A stretch of 39,836 nt of DNA, from the NCBI GenBank assembly GCA_022828125.1, contig JAJEJD010000026.1, forward strand, positions 1-39,836. The letters are read 5' to 3'. The stretch's first letter is position 1; the number at the start of each line of letters is the position of its first letter. The notes below the pieces were generated by a model, which did not search any database, was not told the DNA's origin, and saw only the letters and a list, made by a program, of their open reading frames with translations. The translations under genes and the position numbers were made by a program. Positions 16,268 to 24,003 of this stretch are shown here, one piece after another. Source of the stretch: a bacterium. Lineage in GTDB: Bacteria; UBA8248.

Positions 16268-18616
16268 ATGCCGGACGCCTCCTCCACTCCCAAGACATCC
16301 TCGGTTGCGGCCCTGCTCGAACGCGCGCTGTTCTCGCGCCGCAAGCGGGTGCTCGCGGCGTTCCTCATCGTCACGCTGGCGATGGCCTGGCTGGCGGCGG
16401 GGCTGCGGGTCGACGCGGGCTTCACCAAGCTGATTCCGCTCGAACACGAGTACATGCGCACCTTCGTCAAGCACCGCGCCGCTTTCGGCGGGGCGGACCG
16501 CGTGGCGGTGGCGCTCGTCGCGCGGAAGGGCGACATCTTCAGCCCGGAGTTCTTCGCCCTGCTCCAGAAGGTGAACGACGCCGTTTTCTTCGTGCCGGGC
16601 GTGGATCGCACCCAGGTCTATTCGGTGGTGACGCCGAACGTGCGCTACAACGAGGTGGTCGAGGACGGCATCGTCGCGGGCAACGTGCTGCCCGCGGACT
16701 TCAAGCCGACGAAGGCCGGCCTCGCGCGGGTGCGCGAGAACATCATCAAGGCGGGCATCGTGGGCCGGCTGGTGGCGAACGACTTTTCCGCCGCGCTCGT
16801 GAGCGCAAGGCTCCAGGAGTTCCACCCCGACACCGGGGAGCGTCTCGATTATTTCGAAGTCGCGCGCGCTCTCGAGGTCATCCGCCGCGACGCGGAAGCC
16901 GGCGGCGTCGCGAAAGTCCACATCATCGGGTTCGCCAAGGTCGTGGGAGAGATAGCGGACGGCGCGGCCCAGGTGCTGCTCTTCTTCGGCCTGGCCGTCG
17001 TGATCACCGCCCTTTTCGTATACGCCTACACCCGCTCGGTCCGCCTCACGGCGATGCCCCTGGCGTGCTCGCTCGTCGCGGTTATCTGGCAGCTCGGCGC
17101 TCTCACGGGCCTGGGCTTCGGCGTCGACCCCATGTCGATCCTGGTGCCCTTTCTGGTCTTCGCCATCGGGGTGAGCCACGGGGTGCAGATGGTGAACGCG
17201 GTGAGGGCCGAAGGAGGAGGCGGCGTCCGCGCCGCGCGGGCGAGTTTTCGCCGCCTGCTGCTGCCGGGTTCGGTGGCTCTCGTCTCCGACGCCATCGGCT
17301 TCGTGGCCATCGCGCTCATCCCCGTGCGCGTCATCCAGGAGATCGCCGTCACCGCCGGCCTGGGCGTGGCCGCGATCATCCTCACGAACTTAGGCCTGCT
17401 GCCGGTGGCGCTTTCCTTCCTCAAGCCGGGGGAGGGAGGGGAGCGCGCGGCTTCACCGGGACTCCTGGCGGGTCTCTGGAAGCGCGCCGCGCGCCTGGCC
17501 AGGCCGCGCCCTGCCATCGCGACGATAGCCGTCGCCGCCGTCCTGCTCGCTCTCGGCGCGCGCTATGCGCCCGAGGTCCGCGTGGGCGACCAGCACCAGG
17601 GCGTGCCGGAGTTGCGCGCGACCTCCACCTACAACCTCGACACCGCCGCCATCGTCGAGCGCTTCAACATCGGCGTGGACGTGCTGACCGTGATCGTGGA
17701 GACCATCCCACAGGGGTGCGTGGATTATCGCGTGATGCGCCTCATCGACGAGTTCGAGTGGCGCATGCGGAACATGGCGGGCGTGCGCTCGGTGGTCGCG
17801 CTCCCCGGCATCGTCCGCAAGCTGAACGCCGGCTGGAACGAGGGCAGCCTCAAGTGGCGCGCGCTGCCGCGCAACCGCCACGCGCTCGCCGAGTCGGTCT
17901 CCCTCGTGCCGACGAGCACGGGGCTCCTGAACGGCGACTGCTCGGCGATGCCGGTGCGCATCTACACGGCCGACCACAAGGCGGAGACCATCCGCCGGGT
18001 CGTCTCCGCCGTCAAGGACTTCAACCGGGCGGAGAATGATGAGCGGGTCGCCTTCCGCCTCGCCTCGGGGAACGTCGGGGTGATGGCGGCGACGAACGAG
18101 GAGATAGAGGCGTCGCAGTTCCCGATACTGGGCTACGTCTACGCCGCGGTCATCCTGCTCTGCCTGCTGTCTTTCCGCTCCGCCGCGGCGACCGTCTGCA
18201 TCATCGCGCCCCTGGCGCTGGTATCGCTCCTCGCCTACGCGCTCATGGCATTTCTGGAGATCGGCCTCAAGGTCTCCACGCTTCCCGTGGTGGCCTTAGG
18301 GGTAGGAATCGGCGTGGATTACGGGATATACATCTGCGGGCGGCTGCTCGCCTATATGAGAGAGGGGCTCGATTTCGCCGCGGCCTACGAGCGCACCCTC
18401 GCCACCACGGGGGCGGGCGTGGTGCTCACCGGCCTCACGCTCGCGGTGGGGGTGGCGACCTGGATTTTCGCGCCGCTCAAGCTCCAGGCCGACATGGGCA
18501 CGGTGCTCTCGTTCATGTTCCTCGTCAACATGGTCGGCGCCATCGCGCTGCTGCCCGCCCTGGGCGCGTTTTTGATGAGGGCGAAGAAGGCGAGGGGAGA
18601 GCGAGCGGGGGAGTAG
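16268..18616 (+). CDS. RND/MMPL-family transporter
   Basis: A 782-residue inner-membrane protein with the RND duplication: one helix at about residues 34-52, a periplasmic domain (about 55-230), five helices to about 385, then helix 7, a second periplasmic domain (about 430-620) and five final helices. The motif region TAMPLACSLVAVIWQLGALT and the second-half GVGIGVDYGIYICGRL are typical of the MMPL/hydrophobe exporter branch, not AcrB-type drug pumps. Members move lipids, hopanoids or other hydrophobic molecules with the proton gradient. It lies 10 bp after the Asp-box gene and ends the DUF1302-DUF1329-YCF48 operon, so these four probably form one envelope system. The direction of transport and the substrate are unknown. 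Confidence 0.9.
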   Translation: MPDASSTPKTSSVAALLERALFSRRKRVLAAFLIVTLAMAWLAAGLRVDAGFTKLIPLEHEYMRTFVKHRAAFGGADRVAVALVARKGDIFSPEFFALLQKVNDAVFFVPGVDRTQVYSVVTPNVRYNEVVEDGIVAGNVLPADFKPTKAGLARVRENIIKAGIVGRLVANDFSAALVSARLQEFHPDTGERLDYFEVARALEVIRRDAEAGGVAKVHIIGFAKVVGEIADGAAQVLLFFGLAVVITALFVYAYTRSVRLTAMPLACSLVAVIWQLGALTGLGFGVDPMSILVPFLVFAIGVSHGVQMVNAVRAEGGGGVRAARASFRRLLLPGSVALVSDAIGFVAIALIPVRVIQEIAVTAGLGVAAIILTNLGLLPVALSFLKPGEGGERAASPGLLAGLWKRAARLARPRPAIATIAVAAVLLALGARYAPEVRVGDQHQGVPELRATSTYNLDTAAIVERFNIGVDVLTVIVETIPQGCVDYRVMRLIDEFEWRMRNMAGVRSVVALPGIVRKLNAGWNEGSLKWRALPRNRHALAESVSLVPTSTGLLNGDCSAMPVRIYTADHKAETIRRVVSAVKDFNRAENDERVAFRLASGNVGVMAATNEEIEASQFPILGYVYAAVILLCLLSFRSAAATVCIIAPLALVSLLAYALMAFLEIGLKVSTLPVVALGVGIGVDYGIYICGRLLAYMREGLDFAAAYERTLATTGAGVVLTGLTLAVGVATWIFAPLKLQADMGTVLSFMFLVNMVGAIALLPALGAFLMRAKKARGERAGE

Positions 18617-18680
18617 GGGATTGTTGAAAAAGTCATCCCTGGCCGGAATGACGGCCAAAACCGAATCGCATCTGTAGTAG

Positions 18681-18702
18681 GGACAGGCCCCCGTGCCTGT
18701 CC
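18681..18702. repeat. REP-like palindrome (family B, copy 3)
   Basis: GGACAGGC / GCCTGTCC with a 6-nt loop, preceded by TAGTAG. It lies just after the RND gene. The arm sequence differs from the other copies but the flanks match. Confidence 0.6.
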
Positions 18703-18740
18703 TCGCCAGGGACAACCACAGGAATAGATGTCTTCTATAC

Positions 18741-18762
18741 GGGCGGCCACGGGGGGCCGCCC
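18741..18762. repeat. REP-like palindrome (family B, copy 4)
   Basis: GGGCGGCC / GGCCGCCC with a short G-rich loop, followed by CTAC. Same family as the copies at 61 and 22047. Confidence 0.65.
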
Positions 18763-18773
18763 CTACTGGAAAA

Positions 18774-18990
18774 CCAACCCCCCCCTACCCCCCCTTGTCA
18801 GGGGGGTATAAAAAGGCAACACCCCGCACGAGGGGGCAAGAAAACAAAGAAAGCCCCTCCCCGACGAAGAGGGTAAAAGAAAAAAAAAGGACCCCCCGAC
18901 AGGGGGAATAAAAAAAGACCCCCCTGTTAAGGGGGGGTAGGGGGGTTGCCTTTATCCCCTGACAAGGGGGGGGTGCTCCTTTGACAAAGG
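18774..18990. repeat. MITE-like C/G-tract inverted repeat (family A, locus 1)
   Basis: The left arm (18774-18810) contains CTACCCCCCCTTGTCAGG and the right arm (about 18919-18950) is its inverted counterpart with GGGGGGGTAGGGGGGTTG. Between and after them are short degenerate copies such as CCCCTGACAAGGGG (18956-18969). No gene is visible. The same arms recur at two further loci, always intergenic and always paired in inverted orientation. From 18617 to 19119 I see only repeats. Confidence 0.75.
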
Positions 18991-19007
18991 CTTTTTCAAC
19001 AGCCCTT

Positions 19008-19026
19008 CATCAGTCGCGTTTGACCT
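19008..19026. repeat. Direct repeat left of the toxin-antitoxin module
   Basis: CATCAGTCGCGTTTGACCT. A copy with one mismatch lies at 20009-20027 in the same orientation, so the toxin-antitoxin genes are bracketed by 19-bp direct repeats about 1 kb apart. Confidence 0.6.
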
Positions 19027-19119
19027 GCGCGCCTGCGAACGCCGTATTGTTGCCGTCGTATTGAACGGGAAGTCGTTTCAGCATGGACTCGAGCGCTTGC
19101 TCATCCGGGCGATGGTTGT

Positions 19120-19154
19120 TTGTTTCACGTCGTCGTGCCATCATAATGATGGCA
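19120..19154 (+). promoter_or_regulatory. Promoter and palindromic operator of the toxin-antitoxin operon
   Basis: A perfect 19-bp palindrome TGCCATCAT-A-ATGATGGCA (19136-19154) lies 28 bp before the antitoxin ATG. It overlaps a possible -10 box CATAAT (19142-19147), which has a 16-bp spacer to TTGTTT (19120-19125). Ribbon-helix-helix antitoxins usually bind such palindromes to repress their own promoter, so autoregulation is the likely function. Confidence 0.65.
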
Positions 19155-19182
19155 TTTGTTTCTGAGGAAAAAGGAGAATGCG

Positions 19183-19443
19183 ATGGCGACGCTCAATGTG
19201 CGGCAACTCGACGACAACGTAGTTCGGCGCCTCAAGCGGCGCGCCGCCGCCAACAACCGTTCCCTGGAAGGCGAGGTGCGCCACATTCTCGAAAACGCGG
19301 TCGAGGATGACATGGCGGCGAAACGCGCATCTTTCCCGGCTTTGGCCGCACGGCTGCAGCGGGAGACCGAAGGCCGCGCACAAACGCCTTCGGAGGTCCT
19401 GATTCGCGAAGATCGCGAACGCGGACATCGCGTCATCCAATGA
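19183..19443 (+). CDS. FitA/VapB-like ribbon-helix-helix antitoxin
   Basis: An 86-residue protein. Residues 2-45 form the ribbon-helix-helix DNA-binding domain of Arc/FitA type: MATLNVRQLDDNVVRRLKRR is the beta strand and first helix, and NNRSLEGEVRHILENAV the second helix, with the common RSLEGEVR motif. The C-terminal part (ASFPALAARLQRETEGRAQ through HRVIQ) would wrap the toxin and block its active site. The ATG at 19183 is preceded by AAGGAG. Its stop overlaps the toxin start as ATGA, so the two are translationally coupled. A palindromic operator lies just upstream, supporting autoregulation. Confidence 0.9.
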   Translation: MATLNVRQLDDNVVRRLKRRAAANNRSLEGEVRHILENAVEDDMAAKRASFPALAARLQRETEGRAQTPSEVLIREDRERGHRVIQ

Positions 19444-19871
19444 GTCTGGTGGTCGACGCAAGCGTTGCGGTCAAATGGCTGGTCGCAGAAGAGGATTCGG
19501 AATCGGCGAATCGATTGGCGGCGGGCGCCGAGGATTTGCACGCACCTCGCCTGATGGCCTCGGAGGTGGCCAACACGCTATGGCGCAAGGCCCGGCTTGG
19601 CGAGATAGGACGCGACCGGGCCGGCGTATTGATGGCCGCTTTAACGGAGATGCCCGTTCGTTGGAACGTCGACGAAACGCTTTGCGCGGACGCGGTTCGT
19701 CTCGCACTGGCGCTCGACAGGCCGGTTTACGATTGCGTCTATCTGGCGCTGGCGCATCGTGTCGGCGCGCAAGTGATTACGGCGGATGTGCGTTTCGCGA
19801 ATGCGCTGGCAATGACCGAACACGGCGGCTCGGTGGTGACGCTCACGGATTATGTGGAAGAACATCTCTGA
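19440..19871 (+). CDS. vapC: VapC/FitB-like PIN-domain toxin
   Basis: A 143-residue PIN-domain ribonuclease. The four acidic metal ligands are visible: Asp6 (VVDASVAVKWL), Glu42 (ASEVANTLW), Asp98 (YDCVYLALA) and Asp116 (TADVRFANA). These bind Mg2+ or Mn2+ for cleavage of RNA. VapC toxins commonly cut tRNA or rRNA; the target here is unknown. It follows the antitoxin with a four-base overlap and is full-length, so the module is probably functional. No plasmid or phage genes adjoin it; direct repeats at 19008 and 20009 bracket the pair. Confidence 0.92.
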   Translation: MSLVVDASVAVKWLVAEEDSESANRLAAGAEDLHAPRLMASEVANTLWRKARLGEIGRDRAGVLMAALTEMPVRWNVDETLCADAVRLALALDRPVYDCVYLALAHRVGAQVITADVRFANALAMTEHGGSVVTLTDYVEEHL

Positions 19872-19920
19872 GGTGGAATACGCGGCGGTTCCCCTTTCTG
19901 CCGCGCCGGCGGCCACAAAC

Positions 19921-19960
19921 CCTCATCCCGAGTAGGCGCGCTCGCGCGCCGTATCGAGGG
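19921..19960. repeat. Dispersed repeat (family C, copy 1)
   Basis: CCTCATCCCGAGTAGGCGCG followed by a CG-rich palindrome and CGTATCGAGGG. Related copies lie at 21137-21297 and 22273-22312, in gaps between genes. Confidence 0.6.
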
Positions 19961-20008
19961 ACGGACGAAATCCCACATTCTTCAAGCAGCAAACCGCAAT
20001 CGCTCCCT

Positions 20009-20027
20009 CATCAGTCGCGATTGACCT
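20009..20027. repeat. Direct repeat right of the toxin-antitoxin module
   Basis: CATCAGTCGCGATTGACCT, one mismatch from 19008-19026. It touches the last codon of the creatininase gene on the opposite strand. The 5' part (CAATCGC / GCGATTG, 19997-20023) can also form a short hairpin. Confidence 0.6.
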
Positions 20028-20850
20028 ACAGCGGCGGGGCGGTCGCCTTGATGGTGACGGGCACGTTCTGGAAGGTTTTCACGAATCTCGTCGTGTTCGC
20101 GGCGATGGCCTCGAAGATTTTCTCTCCCTTCTCCGCCGATGCGAAGGTCGCCGCTCCGCCGACTCCCATCGCCTCCCGGTTCCGCGCGTATTCCTCTATC
20201 GTCGGCGGGTAGGAGAGCTTCGGGTTCTCGACCCGGTTGACGGCGTGGTCCACGGAGACGAAACGGTGCTCGAATTCGCCCACCTGGGGTATGGCGTCCA
20301 CCGCGCGCTCCATCCGCACCTGATCGCCGTACTTATGGAGCATGAAGGAGGTCTCGGATTCACACCCGTGGCCGACTCCGCCCGGGGGACTCTCGCAAAC
20401 GTCGCGGATCTCCTTCCCGGCGATGAGCGCCAGGTCCACGATGGCTATGGCCGCGCCCGTCAGGTTCCTGACCCGCACAATCGCGATCTCGAGCGGCGGG
20501 AGGTTCGCGACCCGGTGCCCGTTCAGGATCACGATATGCCGGAAGCCGTGGATCACGAGGCTGTTGCATACGTCCTCGACGACGCGCGTCAGCGTCTCCG
20601 CGGCGAGCGATATCGTTCCCGGGAACGCGAGGTGATGGGGCGACCAGCCGAACCACAGGGGAGCGGCGATGAGCGCGTCCGCACGCTCCGCCACCTCTTC
20701 TGCGGTCGCGATGGCCTCGGCCGCGTCCGTTCCGATGGGGCAGTGCGGCCCGTGCTGCTCCGTGGCGCCGACGGGCACGAGCGCCGTATCCCCGCGCTTC
20801 AGGTATTCCTCCACGTCCGGCCAGGTGAGTTCCTGTATCCAGCGGCTCAT
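20026..20850 (-). CDS. Creatininase-family amidohydrolase
   Basis: A 274-residue enzyme of the creatinine amidohydrolase/mycofactocin MftE family, which hydrolyses amide or cyclic amide bonds using two metal ions. Metal-site motifs seen: TEQHG (Glu31, His33), PIGTDA (Asp42), the strand-turn ILNGH (His112), and GHGCESETS (Glu164). The NGH motif is followed by RVAN where most members have GGN, and GHGCE replaces the common GHAGE, so this is a divergent member. AGGAGG lies upstream of the ATG. It is on the same strand as the deaminase at 21300, separated by a repeat cluster. A true creatininase role is not implied; many members act on other amides. Confidence 0.88.
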   Translation of the reverse strand: MSRWIQELTWPDVEEYLKRGDTALVPVGATEQHGPHCPIGTDAAEAIATAEEVAERADALIAAPLWFGWSPHHLAFPGTISLAAETLTRVVEDVCNSLVIHGFRHIVILNGHRVANLPPLEIAIVRVRNLTGAAIAIVDLALIAGKEIRDVCESPPGGVGHGCESETSFMLHKYGDQVRMERAVDAIPQVGEFEHRFVSVDHAVNRVENPKLSYPPTIEEYARNREAMGVGGAATFASAEKGEKIFEAIAANTTRFVKTFQNVPVTIKATAPPL

Positions 20851-20951
20851 GAATCATTCCTCCTCGTTTTCCCGAGACGACCCTGTGGGGACTGTTGATT
20901 AACCCCCTGAGAGGGTAATGGCAACCTCCCTGAAAGGGAAGCCCCATAAAA

Positions 20952-21067
20952 GCAACCCCCCCTACCCCCCCTTGTCAGGGGGGCAAGAAAAAGCAAACAC
21001 CCCTCAGCCCGGTGGAGCTCATCGCCTCTTTATACCCCCCTGACAAGGGGGGGTAGGGGGGGTTGCC
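20952..21067. repeat. MITE-like C/G-tract inverted repeat (family A, locus 2)
   Basis: The left arm (20952-20983) holds CTACCCCCCCTTGTCAGGGG; the right arm (21031-21067) holds the inverted form, CCCCTGACAAGGGG and GGTAGGGGGGGTTG. The two can pair as one long hairpin enclosing about 45 nt. The gap 20851-21299 contains only repeats of families A and C. Confidence 0.75.
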
Positions 21068-21136
21068 TTTGTCCTCTGACGAGGGGGGTGCTTTTCCAGG
21101 CGAGAGAGGGCCAGCGGGGTGGGAGACGCAAAAGAA

Positions 21137-21297
21137 CCTCATCCCGAGTAGGCCGAAGGGCTGTATCGAGAGAGCGCCCTTCGATACGCGGCTCCGCCGC
21201 TACTCAGGATGAGGAAGGTGGGGGGGCGGAGCCAGCCCGAGCGAAGTCGAGGGAGCCTGTCCTGAGCCTGTCGAAGGGCCGCTACTCAGGATGAGGG
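21137..21297. repeat. Dispersed repeat cluster (family C, copy 2)
   Basis: CCTCATCCCGAGTAG (21137) pairs with CTACTCAGGATGAGG ending at 21214, giving a long imperfect hairpin. The sequences CCTGAGCCTGTCGAAGGG and a second CTACTCAGGATGAGG follow to 21297. Such GTCGAAGGG/ACTCAGGATGAGG repeats occur in many bacterial genomes. Confidence 0.7.
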
Positions 21298-21299
21298 AG

Positions 21300-21767
21300 C
21301 TACGCTTCGGGTTCCACCCAGCCCGACCAGCTGCGCCTTAAGGCCTCGCATTCGGCCACCCGCACCCCGGTGACGAGCTCCACGGTCTGGTTCCCCATCT
21401 CCAGGAGTTTCTCGACGGAATAGTCTCCGTAGTCGGTTCGCCCCATCTCGGCATGGCGCGCGCCCAGGACGAGCGTTTCGACCTTCGCCAGGACGATCGC
21501 CCAGCAGCACATCGGGCAGGGCTCCATCGCCGTGTAGAGCGTCGAGCCGGGAAGGTCGGGTGTGCCCAGCGCCTCGCATGCGTTTCGGATGGCGTCGGTC
21601 TCGCCGTGGCAGGTGGGGTCGTTGTGGGAGATGACGCGGTTCTGCCCCCTGCCGATGATTTCTCCGTCCCTGACGATGATGGAGCCGACGGGGGAGTTCC
21701 CCGCTTCGAGCGCAAGACGCGACTCCTCGAGTGTCAATCCCATGAAATGATGATGGTCTTCGGCCAT
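21300..21767 (-). CDS. Nucleoside deaminase (cytidine/guanine deaminase superfamily)
   Basis: A 155-residue zinc-dependent deaminase. The zinc site is formed by His54 in HGETDAI, with Glu56 as the proton shuttle, and by Cys84 and Cys87 in EPCPMCCWA. This arrangement and the length fit the TadA/guanine deaminase/cytosine deaminase group of small deaminases; the variant HGE (usually HAE) and the C-terminus ALRRSWSGWVEPEA do not allow a substrate call. The ATG at 21767 has GGAGGAA at optimal distance; the in-frame extension to 22004 shows no family similarity. It probably acts in base or nucleoside salvage, possibly with the hydrolase downstream on the same strand. Confidence 0.88.
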   Translation of the reverse strand: MAEDHHHFMGLTLEESRLALEAGNSPVGSIIVRDGEIIGRGQNRVISHNDPTCHGETDAIRNACEALGTPDLPGSTLYTAMEPCPMCCWAIVLAKVETLVLGARHAEMGRTDYGDYSVEKLLEMGNQTVELVTGVRVAECEALRRSWSGWVEPEA

Positions 21768-22571
21768 TGCAGTTCCTCCAGGTTCAACTCGGATGAAAGG
21801 CGCGGCGTCCGGGCCCGCCCGCCGATGGATGCTCCTCCGATGCGCAATCGAGTCAGGATACCCGCCCGAAAGTTCGGGCGTTCTCCCGGGCTTCATGCAG
21901 GCGCCATGAGACATGAGGGTTATTTTCCCACCGATCGGGTTTTGATGCGAACGGGCGCGGTTCCCGGTTCCCGGCTCCGGGGATGTCCACGGGCTTGAAC
22001 TCATGAACGAGGGTTCGTCGCGACCGAAGAGGAAGTCAATCCGATTGTAGGGGTCGGTCGCGAACGACCCCTACGGAAACTTGCGGTTCTCGCAAGGGGT
22101 GAAAAAACAGAGGCGGGGCGCAGGCTTTCGCTTTGAAGAGCAACCCCCCCTACCCCCCCTTGTCAGGGGGGTAAAAAAGGCGATGCGCCCGCCGCCGGGC
22201 TGAAGGGGGGTTGTTTTTTCATACCCCCCTGTCAAGGGGGGGTAGGGGGGGTTGGTTTTCCAGTCGAGAGGGCATCCTTCGATACGGCGCTTGCGCGCCT
22301 TCTCAGGATGAGACGGAGAGAGCCTTTTTCAACGACCAGGCAGAGCGGCAATGCGCCGCCGGTATGCGGCAAGAATTCCGGCCCCTTATATTTACTCATC
22401 AGTCAAAATTGTTGTATGGTAAGCCGCAATGACCACAGATCGACATCGTTGCGGATGACGGCTTCCTCCCGGGAGTTCGCGCTTTCTGGCCACGGCTCTC
22501 CCGGGCGCATCGCCGCCTTTCAGAAATAGCGCTGAATTTTCAGGGCGCCGGATAAAAACAGGGGAGAGACG
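21768..22571. other. Gene-free intergenic region with three repeat families
   Basis: No gene is supported here. Contents: a family-B palindrome GTAGGGGTCG / CGACCCCTAC (22047-22074); a family-A inverted pair (22141-22171 and 22221-22255, locus 3); a family-C copy (22273-22312); then about 240 bp before the first lipoprotein gene, with an 8-bp inverted repeat CCCGGGAG / CTCCCGGG around 22470-22505. The leader from about 22525 (GCTGAATTTTCAGGGCG) is repeated before the second lipoprotein gene at about 23960. Confidence 0.7.
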
Positions 22572-23942
22572 ATGAAAGTTCCGGCTGCTTTTCTGTCGTT
22601 CGTTCTCATGCTCTACGGCTGCGGCGGGGGAGGGGGCGGCGGTGGCGCAACTTTCCCCGGGCTTCCCGCCTTGATGCCCGCCCAGTCGAGGAATGCGCCT
22701 GTCGTATTTCTCAGAGACGGGGTTCAGGTCGGCGCTGACGTCAGGCCAGCCCGCAATGCCCTGTCGCCGGCGGGAACGCACGATGGCGTGGCCGTTTCAT
22801 CGGGCCGCGTGCGCGATGGAGAGAATGCCGGGCGCGTAAACGATTTCCTGGACAAGCAGGCGGTTGTCAGGTTATCGAATACGCCGGACATTAAATACAT
22901 AGGTCTATTTAAGCATAAGCCGGTTATCCGAATTCGGGAGACGACATCCGACCGTTATATCGATGATGTGGTTCGCGTCGTCCAACTCATCAATACCGCC
23001 TTACCCTATGACAAGAGAATCACCGTCTCTCCTGTCCGTGCTCCGCATCCTGGTCCTGCTGAATACTCATCTTGGGATATATACATACCGGATGGACAGA
23101 TATTCGTTGGTGTCGCTCCACAGAGCACATGGCCGCAACCGGAAATACCACCCGACCGCGTAGCGGGAGTTCAGCTTGGAGGGGCTGATAAATCTTACAT
23201 CTGGGTCAATACTTCGGTCACGGGAGGTAACACGAACTACCTCATGAAAGTGCTGGCTCACGAGATATTCCATGCGCTCGGAATGTACGAGCATATCGAG
23301 CTGGACGATTACCGCTCAGTAACGAATATACGGTTTCGAATCAACTACGGACCGTATGTTCTCCAGCAAATCGATAGGGACGCGCTCCATGCTTTCTATG
23401 GACGATTAAATCCTGACGCTGCAGGACATGTTGCTTATAACCCGAACAGCTTAGACCCGTGGACAGATACCTCATTTCACCTGCGCGGCGACCTTGATGA
23501 CGTCTCATTCGGCGTATCCTCGAGGAACGGATTGCTTCAGCCGTGGGCGTTCGGGCCAAGCCCGGCGATGAACCTGGCGGATAATCAGGCGTTGTCTGGA
23601 AGCGTCGGTTGGTCGGGTCGTCTACTGGGGGTCACTTCGACTTCGGAATCGCTCGCCGGAGCCGCGGGTCTCACCATCAGCCTCGCAACGCTCACTGGCC
23701 GGATTGACTTTACCGGCCTCGAGCATTGGGGCGTGAATGTCGTTCCCGGCCCTGTCGGCTCAGGAACGATGTGGAATGACGGCGACCTGCGCTACGGCGT
23801 CATCGTCCGGGGCAACTCGTTCGTCCAGACGGGCGGCGACGCCGGCGAGGTTACGGGGATGTTCTTCGGCCCAGAGCATGAGGGGATGGGGGGCGTCGTT
23901 GAACGAAGTGATATGTCGGCAGGGTTTGCGGGAGTGAGATAG
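22572..23942 (+). CDS. Metzincin-like lipoprotein with TbpB-like C-terminal domain (copy 1)
   Basis: A 456-residue lipoprotein. The signal peptide ends in the lipobox LYGC (Cys17), followed by eight glycines as a flexible tether. Residues 26-82 are nearly identical to copy 2. Residues 85-295 are a divergent central domain with HEIFHALGMYEH (His230, Glu231, His234, His241), the HExxHxxGxxH zinc signature of metzincins, and a matrixin-like tail DRDALHAFYG. Where copy 2 has the Met-turn SVMS, this copy has SVTN, so activity is uncertain. Residues 296-456 are almost identical to copy 2 and end with GEVTGMFFGPEHEGMGGVVE and FAGVR, a pattern reminiscent of TbpB/factor-H-binding-type surface lipoprotein barrels. 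It is likely a surface or periplasmic protease or binding protein. GGGGAGA precedes the ATG. Confidence 0.8.
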   Translation: MKVPAAFLSFVLMLYGCGGGGGGGGATFPGLPALMPAQSRNAPVVFLRDGVQVGADVRPARNALSPAGTHDGVAVSSGRVRDGENAGRVNDFLDKQAVVRLSNTPDIKYIGLFKHKPVIRIRETTSDRYIDDVVRVVQLINTALPYDKRITVSPVRAPHPGPAEYSSWDIYIPDGQIFVGVAPQSTWPQPEIPPDRVAGVQLGGADKSYIWVNTSVTGGNTNYLMKVLAHEIFHALGMYEHIELDDYRSVTNIRFRINYGPYVLQQIDRDALHAFYGRLNPDAAGHVAYNPNSLDPWTDTSFHLRGDLDDVSFGVSSRNGLLQPWAFGPSPAMNLADNQALSGSVGWSGRLLGVTSTSESLAGAAGLTISLATLTGRIDFTGLEHWGVNVVPGPVGSGTMWNDGDLRYGVIVRGNSFVQTGGDAGEVTGMFFGPEHEGMGGVVERSDMSAGFAGVR

Positions 23943-24003
23943 AGCCGCCTTTCGGGAATCGCCTTGAATCTTCAGGGCGTAGAACAAGAACAGGGGAGAG
24001 ATG

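Noticed and set aside
19010-19144. 44-residue frame on the minus strand ahead of the toxin-antitoxin genes
   Set aside because: Its start codons lie inside the operator palindrome, no ribosome site is visible, and its end is one of the direct repeats.
18774-22255. CRISPR array
   Set aside because: The repeats are few, inverted, irregularly spaced and extremely C/G-rich; no cas genes are present.
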